Shown here: piece after piece, positions 1 through 7,298 of the stretch
Layout of the letters: the number at the start of each line of letters is the position of its first letter
Position numbering within the stretch: position 1 is the stretch's first letter
Source: Candidatus Caccovivens faecavium
GTDB lineage: Bacteria; Bacillota; Clostridia; Christensenellales; UBA1242
Assembly: GCA_018715545.1 (NCBI GenBank)
Contig: DVLK01000072.1
Coordinates: 1-18,332, forward strand
Reading direction: 5' to 3'
Length of the DNA: 18,332 nucleotides
Notes under the pieces: generated by a model
The model's database searches: none
What the model was told of the DNA's origin: nothing
Seen by the model: only the letters and a program-made list of their open reading frames with translations
Translations under genes and position numbers: made by a program

Positions 1-440
1 TTTAATGAAAAAGGATTGAAAGATTGAACAGCATATTCGCCTTTGTAATCTTTTAATAAAGCAATAACTTTTTGTTCTAACTTACCAACTTTAAATTGAT
101 TTTTAATTTCAATTAAAAGTGGGGTTCTGCCATTAACTAGCTTTAAAACCTCTTCAAAAGTTGGAATATGCTCTTTGCTGTTTCCAAGTTTTAAAACTTT
201 TAAATCTTCTTTATTTAAAAATTTTATATACCCATCGTTTCCTGTCATACGCGATAGTGATTCGTCATGAAAAACGACAACAGTGTCATCGGCAAGTAGT
301 TGAACATCGAGTTCAATTGCATAGCCGTTTTCTACAGCTTTTTCAAAGGCACTTAGTGAATTTTCTGGACTTACCTTATCGTGAAGTCCTCTATGCGCGA
401 TAGGCGTTTCCACAAGCCATGATTTAAAAATATCTTCCAT
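1..440 (-). CDS. Glycerophosphodiester phosphodiesterase family protein (C-terminus beyond window)
   Basis: The enzyme hydrolyses glycerophosphodiesters to glycerol 3-phosphate and an alcohol. With no signal peptide visible it is probably cytoplasmic. About 146 residues are present and the gene runs off the left edge. Seen directly: AHRGLH at residues 15-20, PENS at 25-28, the metal-binding pair E43 and D45 in AIELDVQ, H58 in VVFHDE, and an EIK segment near residue 111. Together these are the catalytic signature of the GDPD family TIM barrel. The ATG at 438-440 follows a GGAGAGG ribosome binding site, which fixes the start. The gene has its own promoter between it and the oxidoreductase gene, so it is probably separately transcribed although both lie on the same strand. 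The family is clear; the exact substrate is unknown. Confidence 0.93.
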   Translation of the reverse strand, partial: MEDIFKSWLVETPIAHRGLHDKVSPENSLSAFEKAVENGYAIELDVQLLADDTVVVFHDESLSRMTGNDGYIKFLNKEDLKVLKLGNSKEHIPTFEEVLKLVNGRTPLLIEIKNQFKVGKLEQKVIALLKDYKGEYAVQSFNPFSL

Positions 441-473
441 ATCCTCTCCGTTTTTCGTAATTAAATATATTTT

Positions 474-502
474 ATTTTAATAAAGTTATTTTTATTTGTC
501 AA
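474..502 (-). promoter_or_regulatory. Sigma-A type promoter for the GDPD gene
   Basis: On the minus strand there is a consensus -35 TTGACA (complement of 497-502), exactly 17 bases, then -10 TAAAAT (complement of 474-479). Transcription would start near 467, giving a leader of about 27 bases that contains the GGAGAGG ribosome binding site. It lies in the 79-bp gap after the oxidoreductase stop codon. Confidence 0.75.
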
Positions 503-519
503 ATATTTTACTAGAAAAT

Positions 520-3500
520 CTATTCACTCTTTTTTGTAAATGCATTTAAAGTATTAAGCCTTTCGATAGCATCAGCTTTGCTTTCTTCAAGCATTTTTTC
601 TGCTTCCTCTTTTTTGAGTTCCTTAATTGCTGAGTAGCGTGTTTCGCTATTTAAAAAGTCCTCATATTTCATAAAATCACTTTTACTGTCGATGTGAACA
701 ATTCCTTCATTAGGATTATATCTCACAAGTGACCAGTAGCCAGCCTCCACAGCTTTCTTCATTTCTTGCATGGTGGTTGACATGTCAAAGCCATGATTTA
801 CACAAGGTGAGTAGGCGACAATTATGCTTGGTCCGTTGTACGCTTCCGCTTCCTTAAATGCTTTGATACATTGGTTCATGTCAGCGCCAAGGCTAACGCT
901 TGCTACATAGCAGTTTTTAGAGGCGATGGCGAGAGATACTAAATCTTTTTTCTTTGTCTTCTTACCAGCACTTGCAAATTTAACCATAGCTCCACGCGGA
1001 GTTGACTTACTTGCTTGTCCGCCAGTGTTAGAGTAAACTTCGGTATCTAAAACTAAGATGTTGACATTTTCATTGCCATTTATTACATGGTCAAGTCCGC
1101 CATAGCCGATGTCATAAGCCCAGCCGTCACCACCGATTATCCAAACACTTTGGTCAGGGTTGGTGTAGTTAGTGCCGAGTTTCATGCCAAGTCCAAATTC
1201 GGCATTGTCCTCAAATAGACTATTTGCCCATGCTGGACCTCTGCCATTTTCATCTTTGAAATATGGGCATGAAGGGAACGAACCTCCATAAATACTTGAA
1301 CAGCCTGTTGCGTTGGCGATTAACATCTTCTCACCAAAAAGCATGGTTGCAAGTTTGATGTAAGGTGTTTCACCACATCCACCGCATGCACCAGAAAAAC
1401 CAAAATAGCAATCTTTAAATTGCAAGCCCTTTGGAAAGTCTGTGGAGAATGGAGTGTTTTTTTCTGTTTTCAAAGTCTTGCAAAAAGCGTAGTTTTTCTT
1501 TTCTTCCTCTAAGATTTCATTTGCCATGTGCATAACAAGAGCTTTATTTTTGCTTGGGCAAACATTGGCACACACACCACATCCTGTGCAATCCTCAGGG
1601 GATACTTGCACACGATACAAGTAACCATTCATGCCAAACGCTTTGGCAAATTCCACTTCTTCCATTGTTTCAGCTTTAACAAGCACAACTTTTATGGCGT
1701 TATGTGGGCAGGAAAGAATACATTGACCGCACTGAATGCAGTTCATTGGAATGTATTTTGGGAGGTGGCTAGCAAATCCGCGCTTTTCAAAATCTGCCGT
1801 TCCTTGTGGCACTATACCTCTTTTGTCAAACTTGGAAACAGGGATTTCATCACCTTGTAAGCGCTCGATTTTTTTCATGATAGATTGATAAAATTTATCA
1901 TCTATATTCTTGGTGTTCATATCACTACCTAATGGCGAGAGTGATTTAACATTTACCTCTTCAATATTTTCCACTGTTTTTGCCATGGCTTTTAAGTTTT
2001 TATTTACAACGCTTTTTCCTTTTTTGCCATAGGTTAATTCAACATATTTTTGAATTTCCTTATAGGCTATGTCAAAATTAATGATATTGGAAACTTTAAA
2101 GAGTGCAGTTTGCATTATTATATTAATTTTATTGCCAAGACCTGCATTTTCAGCTATTTTTTGAGCATTAAGACAATATACCTTTGCATTTTTTTCTTTT
2201 AAAATGCGTTTGTAGTAACTAGGCAATACTTTGTCTATCTCATCAGCGCTAAATACTGTATTAAATAAAACAATACCACCTTTTTTTAAGCCTTCAAGGC
2301 AATCATAGCGATGTACGAAGGAAAAGTTGTTTATAGAAATAACATCACATTCGTGAACTAGGTAGGTGCTTTTTATCGGCGTGTCGCTTACGCGAATATG
2401 TGATTTTGTTAAGCTACCTGACTTTTTGCTGTCATATTCAAAGTAGCCTTGGACAAATTTATCAAGCTCTTCACCAAGAATTTTGATGGTGCTTTTGCTA
2501 GCCGAAACAGTGCCGTCTGAGCCAAGTCCATAGAATTTCATTTGGAAATTTTTTGTTTTTGGTGCGTATATAGTTTTAGGTAGCGAAGAGGCACTTACAT
2601 CATCATCTATGCCAACAGTGAAGTTGTCTTTCAATGCTTCGAAGTTCTTAATAACTGACGCTACCATGTCTGGCGTAAAGTCCTTTCCGCCAAGTCCATA
2701 TCGTCCACCTAGCACTTTCACACTGCTTCCAGCAAGGGCACTAGTTACATCAAGAAATAGAGGATCGCGCGCACCAAATTCTCGCGTTCTATCAAGAGTT
2801 ATAATAGTTTTAATTGTTTTAGGAAGAATATTTTTAAAGTCGTTATAGCCGAAAGGACGATAAAGATGGACTTTTACAAGGGCGGTATCATTAAATGCCT
2901 TATCGGAGAGTACCTCTTCAATACATTCGCATGATGAGCCCATGCTGACAATGACATTTTGAGCGTAATTTTTACCAACATATTCAAAAGGAGCGTATTT
3001 TCGCCCAACAACTTTGTAGAAATCCTTTAAAATACCTTTTAAAATTTCAGTAACACGGTCATAGCTAGGGCTTGATGCTTCTCTATTTTGGAAAAAGACA
3101 TCAGGATTTTGAGAAGAGCCTTTTTGATATGGAGAAGCTGAGTTCATAGAGCCATTCTTAAAATTTTTTATTTCCTTTGTAGGTAATAGTGCTTTTATCT
3201 TTTCATCGTCAATAATGTCAATTTTTTGTATCTCATGTGAAGTTCTAAACCCGTCAAAAAAATGAACAACTGGCAAGGATGTTTTAAGAGCTAATATATG
3301 AGCAATTAAAGCAAAATCATGTGCCTCTTGCACAGAATTTGAGCATAAAAGAATTGCGCCAGTTTGTCTTATTGCCATAACATCGCTGTGGTCGCCAAAA
3401 ATAGAAAGGGCGTGTGTGGCAATTGTTCGGGCGGCAATATGAAGAACACCAGGCAGATGCTCGCTAGCCATTTTATATAGGTTAGGTATCATAAGTAAGA

Positions 3501-3759
3501 GGCCTTGGCTTGAAGTGAAAGTGGTCGATAGTGCCCCAGTAGATAGACTTCCATGCATAGCTCCACTAGCTCCGCCTTCTGACTGCATTTCAACAAGTGT
3601 TGGAAGTTTGCCAAAAATATTTTTCTTTCCCTTACTTAATTCTCCATCGCAATATTCTGCCATAGGTGATGATGGGGTAATAGGATAAATAGGAATTACC
3701 TCAGAAAGTTTATAAGCAATCATACCGACTGCGGTATTTCCATCAATAGTTTTTTTCAT
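520..3759 (-). CDS. nifJ: Pyruvate:ferredoxin (flavodoxin) oxidoreductase, single-chain
   Basis: This enzyme oxidatively decarboxylates pyruvate with CoA to acetyl-CoA and CO2, reducing ferredoxin or flavodoxin; it is central to anaerobic energy metabolism and cytoplasmic. The 1079-aa chain shows the domains in order: pyruvate-binding domain I (YPITPSSPMAEY near residue 25), domain II, the gamma-like domain (GLGSDGTVSASK), a two-cluster ferredoxin domain (CIQCGQCILSCP from C674, CTGCGVCANVCP from C724), and the TPP domain with GDGWAYDIGYGG and NTGGQASKSTPRGA. The four ligands of the proximal cluster are visible as ACGGC (792, 795), ATGC (820) and SPC (986). The chain is about 100 residues shorter than common homologues (about 1170); most of the loss is a helical segment between residues 861 and 871. 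An AAGGAG site precedes the ATG. Its own promoter lies just upstream. Also called por or pfor. Confidence 0.97.
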   Translation of the reverse strand: MKKTIDGNTAVGMIAYKLSEVIPIYPITPSSPMAEYCDGELSKGKKNIFGKLPTLVEMQSEGGASGAMHGSLSTGALSTTFTSSQGLLLMIPNLYKMASEHLPGVLHIAARTIATHALSIFGDHSDVMAIRQTGAILLCSNSVQEAHDFALIAHILALKTSLPVVHFFDGFRTSHEIQKIDIIDDEKIKALLPTKEIKNFKNGSMNSASPYQKGSSQNPDVFFQNREASSPSYDRVTEILKGILKDFYKVVGRKYAPFEYVGKNYAQNVIVSMGSSCECIEEVLSDKAFNDTALVKVHLYRPFGYNDFKNILPKTIKTIITLDRTREFGARDPLFLDVTSALAGSSVKVLGGRYGLGGKDFTPDMVASVIKNFEALKDNFTVGIDDDVSASSLPKTIYAPKTKNFQMKFYGLGSDGTVSASKSTIKILGEELDKFVQGYFEYDSKKSGSLTKSHIRVSDTPIKSTYLVHECDVISINNFSFVHRYDCLEGLKKGGIVLFNTVFSADEIDKVLPSYYKRILKEKNAKVYCLNAQKIAENAGLGNKINIIMQTALFKVSNIINFDIAYKEIQKYVELTYGKKGKSVVNKNLKAMAKTVENIEEVNVKSLSPLGSDMNTKNIDDKFYQSIMKKIERLQGDEIPVSKFDKRGIVPQGTADFEKRGFASHLPKYIPMNCIQCGQCILSCPHNAIKVVLVKAETMEEVEFAKAFGMNGYLYRVQVSPEDCTGCGVCANVCPSKNKALVMHMANEILEEEKKNYAFCKTLKTEKNTPFSTDFPKGLQFKDCYFGFSGACGGCGETPYIKLATMLFGEKMLIANATGCSSIYGGSFPSCPYFKDENGRGPAWANSLFEDNAEFGLGMKLGTNYTNPDQSVWIIGGDGWAYDIGYGGLDHVINGNENVNILVLDTEVYSNTGGQASKSTPRGAMVKFASAGKKTKKKDLVSLAIASKNCYVASVSLGADMNQCIKAFKEAEAYNGPSIIVAYSPCVNHGFDMSTTMQEMKKAVEAGYWSLVRYNPNEGIVHIDSKSDFMKYEDFLNSETRYSAIKELKKEEAEKMLEESKADAIERLNTLNAFTKKSE

Positions 3760-3777
3760 ATAATCTCCTTTTGAATA

Positions 3778-3806
3778 ATTTTAAAATTTTAAGATTTTTT
3801 TGTCAA
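3778..3806 (-). promoter_or_regulatory. Sigma-A type promoter for nifJ with a very short leader
   Basis: On the minus strand: -35 TTGACA (complement of 3801-3806), a 17-base spacer, and -10 TAAAAT (complement of 3778-3783). The predicted start is near 3771, so the mRNA would begin almost at its AAGGAG ribosome binding site (complement of 3765-3770). This is a consensus-strength element, fitting a highly expressed catabolic enzyme. Confidence 0.8.
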
Positions 3807-3907
3807 ATAAATATTATATTTAAATTATAATTATTTAATATTAATCCATAAAATTGAAGTTGATTAATACAAATTTTAAGTGAATTTTATATATAAATTT
3901 AAAACTA

Positions 3908-3936
3908 TTTACAATTTTAAATTTTTTAGCTATAAT
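3908..3936 (+). promoter_or_regulatory. Promoter for truA, predicted leaderless transcript
   Basis: TTTACA (3908-3913), a 17-base spacer and a perfect TATAAT (3931-3936). The truA ATG begins only 7 bases after the last base of the -10 box, so the transcript should start at or next to the A of the start codon. No Shine-Dalgarno sequence precedes the ATG. Confidence 0.7.
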
Positions 3937-3942
3937 AACTGT

Positions 3943-4689
3943 ATGGAAAGAAAAATATTGATGATTGTGGAATATAATGGCACAAATTTTTATGGCTGGC
4001 AAAAGCAGAAAGGCAGGCGCACTGTGCAAGGTGAACTTGAAGAAAAGATTATGTTATTGACAAAAGAAAAATGCACTGTTGAAGGGAGTGGTCGCACAGA
4101 TAAAGGCGTTCACGCTTTAAATCAGGTTGCAACTGTGACAATCTCTTCTAAAATACCGCTAGCAAATTTTAAAATAGCGCTTAATAAGCTCCTTAGTGAC
4201 GATGTTGTTGTGAAACGGGTAAAAATATGTAAAAATGATTTTCATCCACGCTTTGATGCCAAAAGAAAGACCTATGAATATGTTGTTGACATCTCAAAAA
4301 CAAGGCGGGCAATCGACTATAATTTAATTACATACTATCCATATAAGGTTGATTTTGAGCGTATGAAAAGGGCTTCCACGCTTTTTATAGGTAAACACAA
4401 CTTTAAAGCGTTTTGTTCGGCTCACGCCAATGTTTCAAGCTATGAACGAGAAATTTTTGAGTTTAAAATATCAAAACAAGGTAACAGAATCAAGTTTTTA
4501 ATAACGGGGAATGGCTTTTTATATAACATGGTTCGCATAATAGTTGGCACACTTTTGAACATTGAAAAGATAGGCGAAGAGAATATTTTGAAGGCGTTTG
4601 AAAGCAGTGACAGAAGCTTGACGGGAAAAACTATGCCACCAAATGGACTGTACTTAAAAAAAGTTGAATATCTTGATAAAAATGAATAA
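3943..4689 (+). CDS. truA: tRNA pseudouridine(38-40) synthase TruA
   Basis: TruA converts uridines 38-40 in the anticodon arm of many tRNAs to pseudouridine. The 248-aa product has the normal family length. Seen: an N-terminal EYNGTNFYGWQKQ strand, the catalytic GSGRTDKGVHA motif with nucleophile D53, a central FKAFCSAH segment and the C-terminal GNGFLYNMVRIIVGTLL segment. An upstream in-frame ATG exists at 3880 but lies before the promoter and would add 21 low-complexity residues that homologues lack, so the start is placed at 3943 (MERKILM). The gene is divergent from nifJ with separate promoters, and is followed by a separately promoted unknown gene 64 bp downstream. The start codon has no ribosome binding site and sits at the expected transcription start, indicating leaderless translation. 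Confidence 0.96.
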   Translation: MERKILMIVEYNGTNFYGWQKQKGRRTVQGELEEKIMLLTKEKCTVEGSGRTDKGVHALNQVATVTISSKIPLANFKIALNKLLSDDVVVKRVKICKNDFHPRFDAKRKTYEYVVDISKTRRAIDYNLITYYPYKVDFERMKRASTLFIGKHNFKAFCSAHANVSSYEREIFEFKISKQGNRIKFLITGNGFLYNMVRIIVGTLLNIEKIGEENILKAFESSDRSLTGKTMPPNGLYLKKVEYLDKNE

Positions 4690-4695
4690 AGCCTA

Positions 4696-4724
4696 TTGCA
4701 AAATACTTTAAAATGTGATAAAAT
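4696..4724 (+). promoter_or_regulatory. Promoter for the 140-aa unknown gene
   Basis: TTGCAA (4696-4701), a 17-base spacer and TAAAAT (4719-4724), with TGA directly before the -10 box giving an extended -10. The predicted start near 4731 leaves a short leader carrying GAGGGG before the ATG at 4754. Confidence 0.7.
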
Positions 4725-4753
4725 ATAGCCGTAACTATAAAAGTGAGGGGATT

Positions 4754-5176
4754 ATGATTTTAAGAATTTCATTAAATAACGAACATACTTATAGAGATGA
4801 ATTTGGTAATGTTGGTAAATTTCTCTTTAAGGATGAAATTACAGGGGAAAGTGTGGCTGTAAACATGAAAAGTATGGATGAAAAAGTTTTATTGGACGAT
4901 TATGATGTTGAAGCTTGTGCTAATCTTATAAAAATTTGTCCAGAAATTTATACAACTTTACCTAATAAGGTTGTAGCAAGCAAAGCAAATATTAAAAGAC
5001 TTTATAAAGAAGCAAGTCAAAGCGTGCTTGATTATTTGACCAAGAAGAATGCTGGCTTACATGAGATTATGAGAGCGGAAAATCATGCAGAAAGCATAAG
5101 ATTAAAAAAAGAACATTATCTAAAACGAATTGGAGAAAGTGTTTTAGATGATGACGATGAAGTTCAAAAGCAATAA
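4754..5176 (+). CDS. Conserved-looking hypothetical protein, 140 aa
   Basis: I do not recognise a named family. The product is hydrophilic with no signal peptide or membrane segment, so probably cytoplasmic. The first 50 residues look beta-rich (MILRISLNNEHTYRDEFGNV). From about residue 75 the chain looks helical and charged, ending in an acidic stretch (DDDDE). The ATG at 4754 is chosen because a GAGGGG ribosome binding site lies 3 bases upstream; an in-frame ATG at 4715 falls inside the promoter. The gene appears monocistronic: its own extended -10 promoter in front and a hairpin terminator 27 bp after its stop. Intact reading frame, good translation signals and a dedicated transcription unit support a real gene; function unknown. 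Confidence 0.8.
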   Translation: MILRISLNNEHTYRDEFGNVGKFLFKDEITGESVAVNMKSMDEKVLLDDYDVEACANLIKICPEIYTTLPNKVVASKANIKRLYKEASQSVLDYLTKKNAGLHEIMRAENHAESIRLKKEHYLKRIGESVLDDDDEVQKQ

Positions 5177-5203
5177 AGTTAATATGATGATAAATAAAAA
5201 TTA

Positions 5204-5253
5204 AACAAGATATGGTGGTGCTATGCTTGCATACTACTCTATATCTTGTTTTT
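5204..5253. terminator. Rho-independent terminator, probably bidirectional
   Basis: AACAAGATAT (5204-5213) pairs perfectly with ATATCTTGTT (5241-5250), with further inner pairing around GTGCTATGC and GCATAC. A T-run follows on the plus strand, and on the minus strand the stem is followed by TTTAATTTTTATTT. It sits between the convergent ends of the 140-aa gene and the 197-aa gene and can serve both. Confidence 0.75.
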
Positions 5254-5275
5254 GTGTGTATTGTTTAAAGTTGTT

Positions 5276-5869
5276 TTATAGCACATTTTGAATTTTGTTT
5301 TTATATTTGAATGCATATTCAATATTCTTTTGGTGTGTTTTATCTATCTTATTACTTCCATGTGTTTTAGAATTTTTAAAATGCAGACATAGGTGACCAT
5401 TTAAGTTATTTTCACCTTTATTTTCTCCATGAGGAAAACCTGAAAGGCTGGCGCACAAAAAGACATTGTCGGAATATTCGATATATACAGGTCGTCTATT
5501 CCAAGAGAGATTGTTGTCGTAAATTTCGTATAGTAGCATTGTATTATTGCTGTCGATAGTTTCAATGTCTGCATGATTTTTGCCTCCAATGCGTTCAATC
5601 ATTATGCTAATACCACTTTTTATATCTATAAGGCGATATGGTGTGTAACATTCTAAAATAGCATTTGCAACTTCCCAATCAACTGCTAAAACTTTGATTT
5701 CGTTATCTGTTTCAACTGATATTTCACTCTCTTTAAGATTGGAAATTTCTACCATGTTTTTATCTGTGATATTTGTGTAGGAGGAGAATATCGGATATGG
5801 AAAAAGGCAGGCAAATGTACTTGCTGACAGCGCAAATATAAGTAGATAAATTAAAAGTCGTTTATGCAT
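5276..5869 (-). CDS. Secreted or membrane-anchored protein with a GHxCxHF/THGS domain, 197 aa
   Basis: The N-terminus (MHKRLLIYLLIFALSAS) is a basic stretch followed by a hydrophobic core, so a signal peptide or single anchor. Residues from about 60 on carry a pattern I recall from secreted clostridial proteins, often beside SH3-like or peptidoglycan-binding domains: a DW segment, an IDIKSG turn, ERIGGKNHADIET, LSWNRRPVYIEY, and finally GHLCLHFKNSKTHGSNKID. The biochemical activity of that domain is unknown to me; the conserved histidines and cysteine could bind metal or be catalytic, which is speculation. The ATG at 5869 is preferred over an in-frame TTG at 5887, which overlaps a TAAAAT -10-like sequence (complement of 5887-5892). 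No clear Shine-Dalgarno is present. Its 3' end faces the bidirectional terminator. Confidence 0.8.
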   Translation of the reverse strand: MHKRLLIYLLIFALSASTFACLFPYPIFSSYTNITDKNMVEISNLKESEISVETDNEIKVLAVDWEVANAILECYTPYRLIDIKSGISIMIERIGGKNHADIETIDSNNTMLLYEIYDNNLSWNRRPVYIEYSDNVFLCASLSGFPHGENKGENNLNGHLCLHFKNSKTHGSNKIDKTHQKNIEYAFKYKNKIQNVL

Positions 5870-5998
5870 AAGCTTAGTTTGTTGCAATTTTATTTTTTAA
5901 TACCAAACAAAAAAAAGTAGAAAAATTATGCTTTTTTTTGCAAAAAAAGTGTATTTTGATGTAAATTTTATTATTTTTTTACTATCGTGTAGATTATT

Positions 5999-6010
5999 CA
6001 TAAACCAAGC
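5999..6010 (+). repeat. Left copy of a 12-bp direct repeat flanking the inverted-repeat pair
   Basis: CATAAACCAAGC here and CATAAACCAAAC at 6193-6204 differ at one base and have the same orientation. They bracket the two GC-rich inverted repeats. They may be a target duplication or the edges of a larger repeat unit. Confidence 0.5.
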
Positions 6011-6020
6011 CGTGTTTTTT

Positions 6021-6066
6021 AGATCCTTCGACGACGGAACGGCAAGCGTTCCTGCTCAGGATGACA
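6021..6066 (-). repeat. GC-rich interspersed repeat, copy 1 (inverted relative to copy 2)
   Basis: Read on the minus strand this begins TGTCATCCTGAGCA and ends GTCGAAGGATCT, matching copy 2 at 6148-6192 at both ends with a variable centre. The centre forms a small hairpin (GGAACG / CGTTCC). The element is far more GC-rich than its surroundings. The type TGTCATYCTGAGC...TCGAAGRATCT recurs as a dispersed intergenic repeat in many bacterial genomes (from memory), resembling REP or small non-autonomous elements. Confidence 0.75.
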
Positions 6067-6147
6067 GAACCTGGCGGAAATAAGAAATAAAAAAGAAAAA
6101 ATAAAAATTGTGGATTGTTTTATATATTTAATTATCATGCCTATACT

Positions 6148-6192
6148 TGTCATTCTGAGCAAGGGAGCGAAGCGAGCGCTGTCGAAGAATCT
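6148..6192 (+). repeat. GC-rich interspersed repeat, copy 2
   Basis: It begins TGTCATTCTGAGCA and ends GTCGAAGAATCT, with the centre GGAGCGAAGCGAGCGC. Together with copy 1 it forms a long inverted repeat with an AT-rich spacer of 81 bp, so the transcribed region could fold into a large stem. No open reading frame lies within the 5870-6275 gap. Confidence 0.75.
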
Positions 6193-6204
6193 CATAAACC
6201 AAAC
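6193..6204 (+). repeat. Right copy of the 12-bp direct repeat
   Basis: CATAAACCAAAC, a one-mismatch copy of 5999-6010, directly abutting the end of repeat copy 2. Confidence 0.5.
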
Positions 6205-6263
6205 TTTTTCTCTTAGATAATTTTATAGTAAATCATACAAGTCTATTTTTTCTTATTTTAACA

Positions 6264-6269
6264 TAAAAT
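6264..6269 (+). promoter_or_regulatory. Possible -10 box for the YkvI-like gene
   Basis: TAAAAT ends 6 bases before the ATG at 6276, the same spacing as at truA, and no Shine-Dalgarno sequence is present. No convincing -35 hexamer lies 16-18 bases upstream, so this is weaker evidence than at truA. Confidence 0.35.
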
Positions 6270-6275
6270 TTTCTT

Positions 6276-7298
6276 ATGAAAAAAGTTTGGACAACTGTTT
6301 TTTTACTATTTGGCACTATTGTTGGTTCTGGATTTTCTAGTGGTAAAGAAATTCTAGTTTTTTTTAGTCGTTTTGGTGAACTGTCCTATTTATATATAGT
6401 AATTGCTTGCGTTTTGTTTTTTATTCTTTTTTATCTTTTCCTCTCAAAGGGAAAGTTTGTTATAGAAAAACTTGAAAAACTAAAAATAGTGAATGTTATT
6501 TTGATATTTATATCTATCGTGTTTACCGCTTCCATGTTCGCTGGGCTTAAAAGTTTATTTATATTTTCAAATTCTATATTATATATAATACTTTGCGCTA
6601 TACTTCTATCATTTACCGTTTTCATCACGCTAAGAGGAATGAAAGCTCTTGAAAAAGTGACGCTTATTCTGATGCCTATATGCGTCTTTATATTTTTATC
6701 TGTTCTTATTTATATATGTTTTCAAAATCCAGAGTTTACAGTGCAAGCAAAAAGTCCATTTGGTTACTTTTATTGTCCGCTTTATGTGGCGTTAAATTTT
6801 TCAACAAGCACCTTCATTGTCAGTAAGGCGGGGAGGGAGTTAAATAAAAAACAGACTTTTTTAGTCAGTCTGTTTTCGTCGTTGCTTCTTTTAGCTTTTC
6901 TTTTGTTTGCAAATTTTGCTCTAAGAACGCATGTTGACAGTCATTTTGCCGATATGCCTTTTCTATACCTTTGCAAAGACAGCCCATTTTTCTTTGTACT
7001 TTGCTATTCTGTCATTTTGATTGGCTGTGTTACAACACTGTTTTCGCTTTGTTTGACAATAAAGTCTTCTGTCGATGGAATGTTTAAAGGTGAAGTGCTA
7101 GGTATTATTATCGCTATCTTTTTACCTTTTCTTATTAGTGAATTAGGTTTTTCTGAGATAGTTTCAAACTTATATCCACTTGCCTCAGTGCTTGGTATAT
7201 GTGAACTTCTATTTTTTATATATTCGTTCAAGCAGGCTGACAAGAGAGTAGATGACAAATGCCAGAATACAAAGCACAAAGGTCGCGCTCATCACTAG
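6276..7298 (+). CDS. YkvI-like integral membrane protein (amino-acid-permease-type fold)
   Basis: A 340-aa, very hydrophobic protein with about ten predicted membrane helices. The N-terminal segment GTIVGSGFSSGKEILVFF with a following FG matches what I know of the YkvI family, distant relatives of APC-type transporters; the length also fits. The transported substrate is unknown. The start ATG at 6276 has no ribosome binding site; a TAAAAT box 6 bases upstream suggests a leaderless mRNA. The last 30 residues, including the hydrophilic tail KQADKRVDDKCQNTKHKG, lie over the 3' end of the convergent ABC permease gene (90-bp overlap), which suggests the ancestral stop codon was lost. No terminator separates the two genes. 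Confidence 0.85.
   Translation: MKKVWTTVFLLFGTIVGSGFSSGKEILVFFSRFGELSYLYIVIACVLFFILFYLFLSKGKFVIEKLEKLKIVNVILIFISIVFTASMFAGLKSLFIFSNSILYIILCAILLSFTVFITLRGMKALEKVTLILMPICVFIFLSVLIYICFQNPEFTVQAKSPFGYFYCPLYVALNFSTSTFIVSKAGRELNKKQTFLVSLFSSLLLLAFLLFANFALRTHVDSHFADMPFLYLCKDSPFFFVLCYSVILIGCVTTLFSLCLTIKSSVDGMFKGEVLGIIIAIFLPFLISELGFSEIVSNLYPLASVLGICELLFFIYSFKQADKRVDDKCQNTKHKGRAHH

Noticed and set aside
161..403. Plus-strand open frame across the GDPD gene
   Set aside because: It is antisense to a gene with all GDPD catalytic motifs and its product is low-complexity with no recognisable pattern.
3880..3942. In-frame N-terminal extension of truA
   Set aside because: It lies over the promoter, is absent from TruA homologues as I know them, and is composed of AT-rich residues only.
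5999..6204. CRISPR array
   Set aside because: Only two inverted copies of unequal sequence with no regular spacers and no cas genes.
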